A stretch of DNA of 64,000 nt from Lumbricus rubellus (taxonomy: Eukaryota; Annelida; Clitellata; Crassiclitellata; Lumbricidae): contig OX243821.1 in assembly GCA_945859605.1 (NCBI GenBank), positions 33,530,657 to 33,594,656 on the forward strand, read 5' to 3'. Numbering within the stretch: the first letter of the stretch is position 1; every line of letters starts with the position of its first letter. Below, piece by piece: positions 20,480 to 32,425 of the stretch. Under the pieces are notes generated by a model, which had not been told where the DNA came from, ran no database searches, and saw only the letters and a program-made list of their open reading frames with translations. The position numbers were made by a program, and so were the translations under genes.

Positions 20480-20705
20480 GATTAAGGCGACGACGATGAC
20501 AATGTCAATGATGATGATTTTTGGTCATGACGAAGTTTTTGTAATTAGTTTGTATATTTATGTCAAGCAAGTAAATCAAGTATATAATATCAGCACACCT
20601 GCAAAAAGATTTAATAACGCATTATATAAATGTTACGATCTCAAAATATTTATAATTGTGCATATATCTGTTCCATTTCTTCGACGTTGCAGTAAAATAA
20701 GATAA
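20480..20705 (+). repeat. C-block copy 1 with a PSE-TATA pair
   Basis: ACACCTGCAAAA at 20595 and TATATAAA at 20623, spacing 28. Block copies are at 32280-32490 and 36550-36760 (pairs 32388/32416 and 36653/36681, boxes ACACCTGCGAAA and ACACCTGCAAAA). Shared flanks: GACGAAGTTTTT upstream, TTCGACGTTGC downstream. Confidence 0.6.
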
Positions 20706-20837
20706 GATAAGAGTATTCTTTAAAACTCATTTGATGCACTATATTTTTTATACAACGAACGTGGTTTTCATAGTATGACATAAAACTTTATATTAATAAA
20801 AGAGCAAGAAATGCCAATGCCTAAGTGGAACCTTTAG

Positions 20838-20875
20838 ACACCTCTAAATCTGTTAAAACTAAAGTCTTTTAAATA
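20838..20875 (+). promoter_or_regulatory. PSE-TATA pair, weak TATA
   Basis: ACACCTCTAAAT at 20838 and TTTTAAAT at 20867, spacing 29. Confidence 0.4.
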
Positions 20876-21215
20876 AATTTTGACAACGCTCAGTAATTCG
20901 ATAACTGGTCTAGTACCTTGCTCATAACTGCTGTAATATGCCGAACAAATTTCTGCCCAGGGTAACGGCCTCTGTTGTCATAGACCCTGGTCAAATAGGA
21001 TCCATCCATCAGCTCAGGAAATACCTTCTGCCTTGACCATCACAATCGTCATCATCGTAAACCATAACTCTGCCACTGGTTGCACTCTGCCAGTGCCAGT
21101 CCCAAGCCTGAATAAACGAGGAGGATGTCGCTAATGGTCTTTGTTGCCACACAGTGATGCTAAACTGCAAATACATCGGTTGAGTATCACAGACCGTGTG
21201 CTCTTCAATTTCGAA

Positions 21216-21296
21216 CTCACGATGGTCATCGCATTGTCCGTCTTTGTCTACTATATGAGAACAAAGAAATCAACGGATGACCACAGAATATGGTCA
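21216..21296 (+). pseudogene. Transmembrane exon copy (RYK-like), 5' part replaced
   Basis: Encodes MVIALSVFVYYMRTKKSTDD then HRIW up to a GTCAGT donor-like site. The C-terminal half matches the exon at 38120. The N-terminal half of the membrane helix is missing, because sequence left of about 21216 belongs to the G module. This is the only copy whose frame runs past RTKK, so it shows the probable original juxtamembrane sequence. A (CTGT)n tract follows, as in the other copies. Confidence 0.5.
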
Positions 21297-21429
21297 GTTT
21301 GTATGCCTACCTATCTTTCTGCGTATTAAATTTTGTCTGTCTGTCTATCTGTCTCTGATACTCTCATTGTGCTCCTTTGTTTGCTGCAATCTGTCTTCAT
21401 CTATTTGTGTGTTTTTTGTCTTTATTTCC

Positions 21430-22400
21430 ATTCATTCATTCATTTCCTATATAAGTTACATTTCAGACATAATTTTCTAAGTCATACCGACATGGCCATG
21501 GGTCTGATTTCAGAATCTATGGAACATTACATTGCTGGCCATAGAATTATTTGATGCAAATGTCACATTCGACAGTGCAGACATGCGATTTAATTGGACC
21601 ATGCTTCTTTTGGTCTGATTTGCAAAATTCTGTTATATTTAACCGCTCCTTCTGTGTGACCCATTTTAGATTGAATATAATGGGTTCCAGTTTTTCATTT
21701 TACCGAGGAGGTAAGATTCAAGTCAACCACTTAAGAAACAGGATGAACATTAAGGTTATTCGATAGATTTCTGTGTTCCTCTTGTGTAAATTCTACGTGA
21801 TCATTGAATCCCATTTCGTGAAACTGAGCTCACCACAGATAAACCTACATTCTGCGCAAAACGGAATCCTTGATGAAAGTTCAAAGAAAAATGAATTAAA
21901 ATACATTTAAAACTGTCTGTGTTTCAACAGCCTCTGTTGCTATAGGATGTTGATCTTTTATCATTGCTTTTGTATGCAGTGTCGTTCATCGAAGACCTTA
22001 AGAACGAACGTAGCACAATAAGTTTATGACGGCGATTTTATATAGCATTGGAATAAATCGTTTTAAGGGTGTATAAAATGAGCGGTCCTCAATATTTCGG
22101 ATTGTTCAGGTATTACAGTTGATATAGCACTATTTTCCATCGTTTTAAAGGTTTGTAAGTATTCATTATTCGATTTCGTTTTGCGTTTGCTAAATTGAAC
22201 GAGTGTATAATGATTTGTAAATAATATTATAAACGTGATATTTTAACGTAGATATATTCCGCGACTACTTTCTCGCTGATGTTGCCAGTCCCAAGCCTGG
22301 TTAACTGATGAGGGTGGCACTGATGAACTTTTTTCGCTTAATGAATGTTCGGTAATAGCAATGAACTGATGTATTAGTAAAGGCTATTAATTTCAGTGCT
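21430..22400. repeat. F-block copy 3 with decayed exon F and minus-strand motif doublet
   Basis: TATATAAG at about 21450 lacks a recognisable upstream box, where (ATTC)n sequence replaces it. Decayed exon F is at 21682-21749. Minus pairs: box 22072 with TATATAAA at 22044 (ACACCCTTAAAA, spacing 28) and box 22154 with TATATCAA at 22126 (AAACCTTTAAAA, spacing 28). Confidence 0.55.
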
Positions 22401-22485
22401 ATATTGTAAAGTCATTATTATGAAGGTTTAAAAAAATTCATTCGAATATAAACACAGCACTACGGCATTTCTGTGTGTATCATGG

Positions 22486-22850
22486 ACACCTCTTTTGTGT
22501 TGGTAACTCTGAAATAAGAGATCCAGTTTACAATTGATTCTGACTGAAACGCTTAAACAATTTGTATTAAAAGTGCAGTAATATGTGGAACAAACTTCTG
22601 TTGAGGGCAACGACTAAAGTTTCGCACTCCAGGATCTCGATGTATTGTATTACAAAATTAGCCAAATGTGCGTATAGACGTCGCCCTCCAAATTCCTTCA
22701 GATCCGGACTATCTACATGTAGGCCTATGGTAGAGCAATCATGCAGTCTCAAGTTCCAAAAAACGATGATGGAAACGCTAAACATCTTTGTTACGAAAGA
22801 GCATAAAAGTTATACACCTTTTTAAAGTTGTAAATTGAACAGATATAAAC
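22486..22850 (+). promoter_or_regulatory. Two PSE-TATA pairs
   Basis: 22486/22514 (ACACCTCTTTTG, AAATAAGA, weak; paralogue of 30760/30788) and 22814/22842 (ACACCTTTTTAA, GATATAAA, spacing 28). The second follows AAACATCTTTGTTACGAAA, the sequence that also precedes the pairs at 33258, 42581, 47869, 52347 and 52713. Confidence 0.5.
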
Positions 22851-22987
22851 AGGTGATAAAGATGGGTTTTTATCTTCTTAAGACAGCTAAATTTTGACTG
22901 ATAAAAACAATTGAAATAACCGTGAAGAAGAATTATAATAATTTATTCGATTAGATAAAACGATGGCTTTAGTGCTAAGCCGTTTCT

Positions 22988-23280
22988 TCACTGTGATTGG
23001 TCAAACAACCTGGACAAATATTGGCTTCCATCAACTATAGCTTTGAAGAGGGCAGCATCAGCAGCCTGAGCCATAGTGTCTGCTTTAGGGATATCGAATG
23101 GGAGGAACCTAGCTCGTATGACACAACCCAGAAACCTTTCAATGCGGTCGACCTCACCAGCGCTCAGCAGTCCCCACCAGGCTGGACAGGCGTACAGCAG
23201 ACGTGCTACTGTGGTTGCTCGAGTGATGACATGCAATGCCGCCTCAGTCACTGTGGATGACGATAGAAACCTTACAAACC
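22988..23280 (-). mobile_element. LINE fragment: reverse-transcriptase C-terminus
   Basis: The minus-strand frame gives TRATTVARLLYACPAWWGLL, then DRIERFLGCVIRARF and ADAALFKAIV. This is the LLYA-PAWWG ... RIE-FL-R ... D-LF--I block near the end of jockey/CR1-type proteins. 5'-truncated, about 95 codons. Confidence 0.8.
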
Positions 23281-23419
23281 TTTCAAACCGCAGCGTGGAG
23301 CGATATTTCAGTTTGGAGAAACACGCAGTTTCAATTTTTTTTCAATGTTCCATTCCTTTGAAATTTTGCGATCGAGGCCGCCGAATACTTATCGACATTA
23401 TTATTTCGGAACTATATAT

Positions 23420-23448
23420 AGCATTGCTTTCATCTATTTTAAAGGTGT
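23420..23448 (-). promoter_or_regulatory. Minus-strand PSE-TATA pair
   Basis: ACACCTTTAAAA box at 23448 and TATATATA at 23420, spacing 28. Sequence on either side is unique in the window. Confidence 0.6.
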
Positions 23449-23499
23449 TTTGTTCGACCGCGCTGACTTTAGATTAAATGCTTTTGCTGATGCATCAGT

Positions 23500-24260
23500 T
23501 CGTTGCTATACTGGACATCTATAATAAAACGCTATAATCTAACGGAGAAGCTTCAATCGGTGGCGCTGTGTAAATGAACGTATCACCAGACAAGAGTAAC
23601 TACATGTATATCCTGAAGGACATACGCTGCATGACTGAGCGCACGTGCAGTGTGTCAGGCGTGTAGCCTATACCAAAACAAAGGCATATTTCAAAATGCG
23701 ACTAGTTGGACGGTATTGTGAGGAAAGCCAACCAAAATCGATCAACACTGTTTTAATATCACAACCACCAATTAAGTACTTACTTATTCACCTGCATGTA
23801 CTTTTTAATGGTTTCACGAGCGAACAGGATAATACAATTTTGGCATTGAAGGTGATTTTTCAGCCTTATTTGTTCTTTACGGGATGACCCAGAAGGGATG
23901 GACGAACCTGCTAATAAAGTAATCATGTAAAGTAAAATAAATTAAAAACACATGACAGTCAATTCTTACACAGAGATCATCAGAGGAAAAAAAACTGATT
24001 AATAGACAATAGGCACATAGAAAATCACGCAGCTTAACCACAATAAGAGACTCTGCACTAATTACTTAACTCAGCGATTTGCAGAGACAATACCGAACTA
24101 TTGAAATTGAGGAAGTTTTTGAAGTTGATGTAAGCGAAGTCTACGTTTGAACTCGCGAAATTTTGTATAATCACGATTTTTCGACTTATTGTTGTAAATT
24201 GCATATAATAATTATTATAATGGGCGCAAATCTCGACGCGAACAAAGTGTCAAAACACGT
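23500..24260. other. Non-coding stretch, LINE scraps only
   Basis: TCCTGAAGGACATACGCTGCA (about 23613) resembles fragments near 26330 and 53620 that flank L2-like pieces. Otherwise no exon, motif pair or repeat is seen. Confidence 0.4.
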
Positions 24261-24272
24261 GCATCTTTATTT

Positions 24273-24801
24273 ATCATTTATAATCTTTAAAAAGGTGTTT
24301 AACGCATTTATATTTTGCTGGATCATTTTTATTCATTTTATTTAATTTAGAGTATTTTTATAGCGCCTACTCAGAGGCGCTCTCTGCTCTAACTAGCCGA
24401 AGTGATGTTAAGCGATTCAGTAACAAAAAAATTTCAAATGATGATGTAAGCCTTATACAGGTGTTACATGAATTTGTTTTTTTTAACTTCACTATGATTT
24501 TTTTATTTCACTGTTTGTTATTTAGTTGTGCGATCATGATAGTTCATCGTGAATACAAGACTTTTACACGGCTCTCGGAAGTTCGTCTGACACCCACACG
24601 GACCTTTCTCACGACCATTTATGACGCCTCTAAGTTGGGGATCTTTCTGACTCCCATTTGGTTTTTTGACGCCCATGGACATGGAATCTCTTGAGTGACC
24701 CTCAACGATTGGGTCATTTTAGACCACGCTTGACATCTGTGTTACGAAGCATAATCAAAAACAAACCCCTTTTTAACATTATTACTCCTGTCTATATAAG
24801 T
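24273..24801. promoter_or_regulatory. PSE-TATA pairs on opposite strands
   Basis: Minus: box 24298 (ACACCTTTTTAA) with a weak TAAATAAA at about 24273. Plus: ACCCCTTTTTAA at 24765 with TATATAAG at 24793, spacing 28. The 24540-24700 interval between them has repeated GACGCC/GACACCC phrases but no recognised gene. Confidence 0.5.
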
Positions 24802-25191
24802 GGCTACTCAAACATTTTCATGTTTTCGTGTGTCGGTTGAGCTAATTTCTCTCGAGTCATTTTTATAATAGGGCCTATCATCTGCGGATTTGCAAGAGAT
24901 GGAAATTTGCACACAAAGGCTTACTCAAACACTGCTCGAAATTTCAAGCTTGTAGAATATGGGAGGGCGACACTAGTCATCTTTTATATGACACGGTTTA
25001 GTTTCGCAAAACAGCAACAAGCAAGCCTGGCTAAAATCAGCCACTGTTTTGCACTCTGACTATGCCAGTCCCAAGCATGGGCAAAAGAGGAGGGCGACTT
25101 CTGTGGTTTTTGTTATCTCAGTTTCGTTAAACTGAAACTAGTAGTCGCCTGGAGAAAGGCGGAGGGTAGAATGCGTTGTCAATATCCATGT

Positions 25192-25402
25192 GGGGCGCGG
25201 TGGTCTAGTGGTGGCGTCGCCGCCTTGGAGCCGGAAGGTCTGAGGTTCGAATCCACCTCCCCGCGTAAGGACCTTGGCCAAGTCCTTCACTCACAATTGC
25301 TCAGCGCTTCGGCGTGAAACTCCGATGCAGTGTCCGCTCTGCATCGGGAGCGCCTCTCAGTAGAGAGCTTGAAAGGGCGCTATAACAAGTGCACATACAA
25401 AC
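25192..25402 (+). mobile_element. tRNA-derived SINE
   Basis: Starts GGGCGCGGTGGTCTAGTGG (box A) and has GAGGTTCGAATCCAC (box B) at the usual tRNA distance. Then a conserved body (CTCAGCGCTTCGGCGTGAAA) and the GAGCGCCTCTCAGTAGAGAG...GCGCTATAACAAGTG tail. This is the best-preserved member. It would be transcribed by polymerase III and mobilised by an L2-like LINE that shares the tail. Confidence 0.85.
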
Positions 25403-25419
25403 TAAGTATTGTTTTCTGC

Positions 25420-25840
25420 ACACCTCTTTAAAGGAATCATTTCCTTTATAAATCTAATATTGCTGCCATAAATTAATTTTTACGTTATGATTAAATGACT
25501 CTATCACCTATACACCGCTAATAAGAAACTCAAGCCATCTATAAATAAAAGCCGAAACAATGCAATTTTGCTATGTTGGCAGCAATAAAAACCCATTGTG
25601 TCGCTAAACTCGTGTAGAGGAAGGGGGGGGGGGTGCAGTCTGAGAATTTAAAAAAAAAGTAATTGGTTTATGTGGTGTTGAGGTATGCAATGAAAACTGT
25701 GCGACCACAAGAAGGACTACATGATTTGAATCCCTAACTCCTTTCAAGTCTCACCCTGTGGGTGAGAATGGAGAAAGACGAGAGAAGGATAAATAATGTA
25801 TGGTCGAAAGAGAATCATGGGAGCCGATTTTTTCTAGTCC
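25420..25840 (+). repeat. S-block copy 2 with two PSE-TATA pairs
   Basis: 25420/25447 (ACACCTCTTTAA, TATAAATC, spacing 27) and 25512/25540 (ACACCGCTAATA, TATAAATA, spacing 28). The SINE at 25192 ends just before the first pair. Confidence 0.55.
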
Positions 25841-26577
25841 AACACTTTGCCTGGTTACTAGATATTATAGTTACACAACTATTGCAATGATTTTGAAAGA
25901 CATGGAGGTAGAAAACGGATATCATTATGTTTTGAATGAGGTGTGCCTTATTTATAGCAACTAGTGTACCTGTAAAAAAGTTATTTAACGTAAGCCTACT
26001 TCTCAGCCACGGACTAATCGAGCTTGATCAAATTCGTCCATTCCTTTATCATACGGCGACGTAGTTCTCCTGCATCGCGTACCTTTTCTTGTAAACATTT
26101 TTAAATGACTTACAGATTTAACTGGAATAGCGTATAAATAGACTAACTAGTTAAGTTTACAGCTGGGAATAAACCAGTTTAATTCTGAATAATATTTTCT
26201 CATTTACTTATTTATTTATTTATTTCTGATTCTTTTTGCACTCTGTTTATTGACTCATGTTTATTCTGCTTGACTTGTATAATTATGTGCAATAAATAAA
26301 CAAATCAAATCAAATGTAGGCTATACATCGCATGACTGGAGCCAGTGCAGTGTTTCACGCATGTTTGTTTGTATGGGTAGTCGATGTGCTAGCGCGGAGA
26401 ACCAGACGTTCCCATTAATAGAAGAAAGAAGGACTTGATGGTCAGTTATGTCCGAGATCGGACGACTAAACACACGCAGGTAGGCAGACATTTCAGAGGC
26501 GCTACCAAAAAGACATCGCTATACCAGAACAGGAGATAAGTTGGGGTTTATACATGGTAATTTTCTACCTGGGGTAC

Positions 26578-27091
26578 ACCACCACCACAACCAGCCCCAC
26601 CAACACCACCACCACCACCACCTCTACCACCACCACCACCACCACCACCACCACCACCACCACCACCACCAGCCCCATCAACACCACCACCACCACCAGC
26701 CCCACCACCATCACCACCACCACCATAAAAAACAGTGAACAATGGACAAATTAATTTAAAAAGTATTTTTCTCTTCATCATTTGACTCTGTTTTTGATAT
26801 GAATAACGAAAATTATATCAACTAATTTATTCCGTGATCAGTTTCCTTACACACCTTTAGGACTATTTTTTAAATGTTAGAAATTGAGCCATGAAGCCAA
26901 TCTATAGTGTTGTACCCTCTTCTTTGTCCATTTCATGTAAACTTCTAATAATGCATTTCTGCCTCCATCTCATGTAGCTAGTGAAGGTTCACGTCTTCTA
27001 CAATCATTGGAATCGGTTGTGCCTGTGGTGGCATCATGGTCATCGCGTCTTTGTCTACTATATGAGAACAAAGAAATGACCACAGAATATG
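26578..27091 (+). repeat. T-block copy 2: (CCA)n, PSE box, transmembrane exon pseudocopy
   Basis: The CCA tract (26578-26725) encodes poly-His, poly-Thr or poly-Gly in its frames, none genuine. ACACCTTTAGGA at 26851 has lost its TATA. The exon copy at 26978-27091 starts after ATGTAG and keeps GGAATCGGTTGTGCCTGTGG and CTACTATATGAGAAC. A 4-base insertion and a 7-base deletion destroy the frame. Confidence 0.55.
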
Positions 27092-27159
27092 GTCAGTACA
27101 AATGCTTACATGGCTCTAAGTTAGGAAACTTTTACATGTCTATCTGCGTATTTGTCTGA

Positions 27160-27300
27160 CTGTTGATCTGCCTGCCTGCCTGTCTGTCTGTCTGTCCTTC
27201 TGTCTGTATGTTTGTCTGTGATACCATTTTCTGTCTATCCGTCTGTCCGTCTGTGCGTCCGTCCGTCTGTCTGTCTGTTTGCCCGTCTCTGAGACTTTCA
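27160..27300 (+). repeat. (CTGT)n microsatellite
   Basis: TGTCTGTCTGTC-type tract in the same place after the transmembrane exon copy as at 21330 and 38290. Confidence 0.85.
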
Positions 27301-27591
27301 TTGTGCTCCTTTGTAATCTGCAATCTGTCTTTTTAGAATATTTCCTTGATTCTTCATCTCATGATGATCTGTCTGTTTGTCTGTCTTTTTTGTTTCTTTG
27401 GTTGTTTCTCTGTCTTTCAATTGGTATGACATAGACTCGCAAGCGTGGATAAGCCAGCCCACAGCATTATGTAAAGAAGAAATGCGACTCTTTTGATATC
27501 GCGGTTTCATTAAACCGAAACTACTAATAGTCTGGAGAAAACTTTGGTGGAAATGTGGACCATACCAATCAAATAACTCCACGTATTTGCG

Positions 27592-27630
27592 ACACCTCTT
27601 TTAAGGAAATTTTCTGATTTATAAATAAGA
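27592..27630 (+). promoter_or_regulatory. PSE-TATA pair
   Basis: ACACCTCTTTTA at 27592 and TATAAATA at 27620, spacing 28, in a partial S-block copy. Confidence 0.55.
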
Positions 27631-27977
27631 ACCTAAACGTAACTAATTTACTGTGTTACGCTGTACCCAATGTTTCGCTAGACCCTATATAGGTAGGGCG
27701 CAGTTTAAAAATTGTGGAAAAGAAAATAGCCTGCACGGTTTTGTGGCGTTGTGGTATGCAATAAAAACTTGGGGTAAAAAGTCTTTGAGTTTTGAATGCC
27801 TAGCTTCTGGCGGAAGAAATTAAATTAAAAGATTATAATATATGCAGAGAGCCATGGTAGACGAATTTATGTTTCTATACTGTCCTGTTAGTCGAAACTG
27901 TAGCTATGTAGTTTTTGCCATAAAAATATTGCGAGAGAGAGAGATACATTGACTTTGGATGAAGTGCACAATTTTAT

Positions 27978-28260
27978 AACAATTGTTTCAATTTTTAAAA
28001 AGGTGTTTAACTAAACACTCATCGTTGACTATTAGGATTAAATTATGCGCCATTGTTCAGTCATTAAAAGTTGAATTTCAAATTTCAGTCAATCAATCAC
28101 TCAATCAAAGTTGTTTTGTGTTTTTTCAAGTCAGAAAACTTGAGTTGCGGATCATTTGTCAAAAATAATTTTATTTATTGTATAATTTCTGCAGTCGGAT
28201 CATATTTCAAAACGTTTTCATTGTTAGTTGTTGGGACCATTGTTACCAGAACTGTTGATT
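27978..28260 (-). repeat. Q-block copy 2 with a minus-strand PSE-TATA pair
   Basis: Box 28006 (ACACCTTTTTAA) and TATAAAAT at 27978, spacing 28. The rest of the block reads TGCAGTCGGATCATATTT and continues as in copies 1, 3 and the inverted copy. Confidence 0.5.
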
Positions 28261-28699
28261 TTTTTAATAACTATGGTTAAAATAAATGGTTGCCTGTAGG
28301 CTGTAGGCTACAACAAGTTGTGTTGCAACTATTTGATTGTTGTGACGTGTTTCCGCGATGACGTGACGTGTTTCCGCGTGTTTGTTTAAATAGCGCCACT
28401 TCAAGGTACCTACTCAGAAGCGCTCCCGACCGATATCAATAGATAAAAACTTTCAACAGTGTACAAAACAAAGGTCCGTGATATTGAAGATCTTCGTAAG
28501 CGAATAGTGCAAACTTAGATCTTAACCAGCGAATTGACTTGGCGGTGCGTGAATGGCGCAAGCGACTTCGCGCATGCGTAGAAGCTAAAGGCGAATAGTT
28601 TGACTACAAACTGAAAATCTTTTTGCATCGACTGCTATTTGGCTATAGATTTCCTGAATTTCCTTGATATTGTTCGAATATTGTTAAAATTATAACAAT

Positions 28700-30800
28700 T
28701 TTTCCAGTGGCTTTGTTTTTTATGCCTCACGGTGTATAATATTTTATTAGTCTCTAATAGAAATTTTGATATGTTCTGCATGCAAAAGTAAAGACGTCGC
28801 GAACATATCTTCGGTCTAGCAATACAACAGTTTTCGATAACTGAAGAGGATGGATCCAGATTTTACCAGGGCCTGTGACAACAGAGGGCGATGCCCTGGA
28901 CAGAAATTTGTTTGTTTGGCATAAAGCAAATGAAAATGAAAATTATAATTATGTACTCATATGACGCAGAATGGCAGTTGAAATCCAGCTTCTCTTCTAG
29001 TCAATGTCCCTTAGTCAGATTCATCATTTGTCAATATATCGTGGCGCTAATTAAATAAAAGAGATTAGTTAATAATGATAGTATAGAAGCAATTAAGCGT
29101 AGAGTCTTTTGCATTTCAACGACATCGTTATACACAGCAAACTAATCAACAACTGACAAAAGAAGCGTCTTACATAATTATATACTGAACGAGAGGAGTC
29201 TAGGACAATACCCCCCCGGACAAAACCCCCCGGACAAAACCCCCCCGGACAAACCCCCCCCCCCCACTCACATGCAAACATACATACATACATACATACA
29301 TACATAGTTTTTTTACATACATAAATACATACATACATACATACTTATACATGCGTACACACATACTCGCATATGTACATACATTCATATTCACACATGC
29401 ATACATACATAGATCCACACATATTTATATATACACACGTATACGTACATGTAGATAGATATATACAATTATACATGCATGCAAATATACACATAATACA
29501 TGCATGCATATATACATGCGCACATACATGTACATGCATACATACGTACATATATACATTACATACATACATATACACATGCAAACATACATACATACAT
29601 ACATACATAGTTCACATACATACATACATACATACATACATACATACATGCATACATACAAACTTCAATAGAATTATATACATGATGAACAAATAATTGT
29701 CAAATATGTGTGTATTCGTGCATTAATGTTTGTGTGCATATTTGTATATTGTATGTATGTATGTATGTATGTATGTATGTATGTATGTATGTATGTATGT
29801 ATGTATGTATGTATGTATGTATGTTTGCATGTGAGTGGGGGGTTTTGTCCGGGGGGGTTTTATACCGGGGGGGTTTTGTCCGGGGGGGTTTTGTCCGGGG
29901 GGTTTTGTCCGGGGGGTATTGTCCGGGGGGGTATTGTCCTGCTCCCGAACGGAGTACTCTGCGGCTCTGCCAGTGCCAGTCCCAAGTCTATATGAAGGAG
30001 GAGGGTGTCGCTAATGACCTTGTTATCGCACATTAACGCAAAACAGCAACTAGCAGCTGAATGGTTACTCAGTGACCTTAGACACCTTTAAAAAGTTTAT
30101 TTACAAATTACATAATGCTGGTGCAAACCTGCGGAGAGGTTACGACTTACGAATGTCGAATGTGTGCAAACATTCAAAAGGTCGTCAAACGAATGTAATA
30201 ATAAGTATTGAACAAGGTAGAGCTTCATATAACTCAGCCACTACCCGTACTTCGACAGTGCCAGTCCCAAGCCTGGATGAAGGAGGGGGGCGATGCTAAT
30301 GATATTTGCCATCACACAGTGTCGTTAAACTGAGAATACTAGGCCTACTGCTTGTACTTACATCCTAATGGTGTTATGGCTGAAACGTTACATATAATAT
30401 GGGTTGACCACCGTGTTGTTAATAGACGCTTGTTCATGTAAACGTATTTCTTGCCCTCAGTGGAATTTGCCCAATGCTGCGAGTTTCATTGCAATTATAG
30501 CTTGTACATGTAGAATGATAAACTGGAAAACACGGTCGCCTAAAACACCTTTAAAATATATTCAATAAATTTTATATCAGCAGATATACTGTGATATTAA
30601 CTAAGTAACAAATCTCTCAACTGTTTGATGTACTCCTACGCTCATACAGCGTTTCTCATTGCTGCGTTTGAAAATAAACGTATAAAATTATAGATGCCTA
30701 TATTCGATAATGCACACAAATAGATTAGACCTACTACGGCATTTCTGCGTGTTTTATAGACACCTCTTTTATGTTGAAACATCTGAATTAATAAAGCCTG
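28700..30800. repeat. D-block copy 1, split by a foldback element
   Basis: 28930-29190 and 29945-30600 align in order with 54495-55120. The alignment is interrupted only by the insertion at 29202-29940. Three plus pairs lie in the right half: 30082/30109 (ACACCTTTAAAA, TACATAAT, spacing 27), 30545/30573 (ACACCTTTAAAA, TATATCAG, spacing 28) and 30760/30788 (ACACCTCTTTTA, TTAATAAA, spacing 28). Confidence 0.65.
29202..29940. mobile_element. TU-like foldback transposon, copy 1
   Basis: Left arm: AGGACAATACCCCCCCGGAC and further GGACAAAACCCCCC units, then CACTCACATGCAAACATAC. Right arm: its reverse complement, GTATGTTTGCATGTGAGTG followed by about seven GGGGGGGTTTTGTCC units ending TATTGTCCT. 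The centre is an (ACAT)n then (ATGT)n microsatellite, itself inverted. Inverted arms built from a 15-bp tandem unit match the structure described for sea urchin TU elements. Poly-peptide frames over the ACAT tracts are not genes. Confidence 0.75.
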
Positions 30801-31666
30801 TCCATCAATGCTTTTCATTATCTTTAGTTGTTTGATGCAATGAAGACGATTTCGATTTCTTTGCTAAAGAATTCTATCTCTTAATAATTATATCGATAAT
30901 TATAGACGTTGCTCACAAACTCTTTTCAGGCTTGAGATTTGCTCAACATTAAACGTTGTAAAATAGATTTAAATTGTTATCACTCTCTTGAACGGAGTTT
31001 TTGCAGAATGTTATACCGAAGCAAGAAAATCCTTACAGTAGGCCTATAGTTCCTTCAACAAACCTGGAAATTGAAAGATGTCAGGAAGATGCAACTAAAA
31101 TCTAGAGGTATTCTAATGTATTTGATTTTATTCGATTCTATTTTGTATACTGACGAAATCAATGTATCAGTGCAGTGTAATCAGATTAACTCCCAGTTCG
31201 AAGAATTCATTGAGAAAGAAACGTTTTAAAACAACGTTGAGAATCAGAACTGAGTACTGAACACGATGTAAAGCAGGAAGGTCTTTCCACGGGAAAGCGC
31301 CAACAGAAGCAAATGCTATACAGTACTGTTGTAATGTAATGTAAATATTCAAGAGTTTCTCGGGCGCACAAAAGTCACGTAAGGGAGACCAGCTTATCCG
31401 CCAGCGCTATTCCGATAGTATTTAGATATGCTCCCGTCATGTTTGATGCGGATTATATTACAGTAAATAAAAAAATCGGGTCGCGAGTTTTTATTGCAGT
31501 TTCCGGCGATCCAAGTCGCTTTAAATCAACGATTTTTTTCAGTTTCTGTTTAGAGGTACCTTTCAACTATATTTTCCTGGGGGACGAGGATCACGCGTCA
31601 TTTTTGCAACATATCAAAAGTTGTTTGCCGCCTCAAGAAAATCCTTCATATTACTTAGACTTAGAC

Positions 31667-31765
31667 TTAGTTCCTCCTGTTCCGATCGGAGCATTGGTCA
31701 ACAAGTCTTCGCCACTCCATACGGTCACCAGCTACCTCCTCCGCCTCGTCCCAACCAAGTCTCAT
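31667..31765 (-). mobile_element. LINE fragment: extreme C-terminus
   Basis: The minus-strand frame reads WDEAEEVAGDRMEWRRLVDQ, then CSDRNRRN and a stop, the AEELA-DR-WR-LV...RNRRN end of RTE/I-like proteins. A (CTAAGT)n tail follows the stop. The opposite-strand open frame of 145 codons at 31439-31876 overlaps this and is not a gene. Confidence 0.75.
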
Positions 31766-32236
31766 CATATTAGATACCTTTTTATTATTTTCAACAGACG
31801 CTATATCTTTTTGGGCGCAGAAGCTCTGCTTAGTCAACCCTGTAATCTTCCACCGACTGATGCATCACCAATATAATTGTTGTGGCTTTTAATGATAATT
31901 ATAAATACAGTGAAGCAGCTAAATGTAAAGTCAGCTGCATTCGTATAATATTAGTAGGGTCATAATTGGCGCGGCGGTGTAGTGTTGGGAAAAGAAAATT
32001 CCTGAACATGAATTTATGGTAATTTATAAACCGAAATTATGATTCCTCGTGAAAGTAGGCTTTAAACATTTTAAACCATTCAATTAATCGGGTATCTCTA
32101 ATACAATTCATCGATGTGCTATAATTAGTCTGATTGAATTTTATATTAGAACTGAGATATCTTGTTTCTATTTTTCAATCGTTTCTTACGACGTGGAGTA
32201 GATGAAATAAATATTTTTCAAGTCAAAACTTTTTAT

Positions 32237-32425
32237 ATAAGAAATTAAACCTGTAAAAGAGGTGTCGCTTTGCACTATTATTATAGACATCATAGGTGAT
32301 CACCTCACATTTGGAGCCTCGTAATGATGACCAAGTTTTTTTACTAGTTGTGTTATTTACGCCAAGCATGTAAATCGATCTCTCTGGACACCTGCGAAAT
32401 GCTTTCATATTGCGTTATATAAATT
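32237..32425. promoter_or_regulatory. PSE-TATA pairs on opposite strands (C-block copy 2)
   Basis: Minus: box 32265 (ACACCTCTTTTA), TATAAAAA at 32237, spacing 28. Plus: ACACCTGCGAAA at 32388, TATATAAA at 32416, spacing 28. They point away from each other, 123 bp apart box to box. Confidence 0.6.

Noticed and set aside
26541..26781. Poly-His, poly-Thr and poly-Gly frames
   Set aside because: (CCA)n microsatellite; every frame is open because the repeat has no stop. The same applies at 37604-37902 and to the poly-Val and Asp frames at 6189-6537.
29093..30036. Many overlapping open frames of 70-108 codons on both strands
   Set aside because: They are translations of (ACAT)n/(ATGT)n and of G/C runs in the foldback element; Met-Tyr-Val-Cys repeats have no coding character.
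31439..31876. 145-codon plus-strand open frame
   Set aside because: Its middle overlaps a LINE C-terminus on the opposite strand (GDRMEWRRLVDQ, RNRRN then stop), and the rest has no motif or codon bias.
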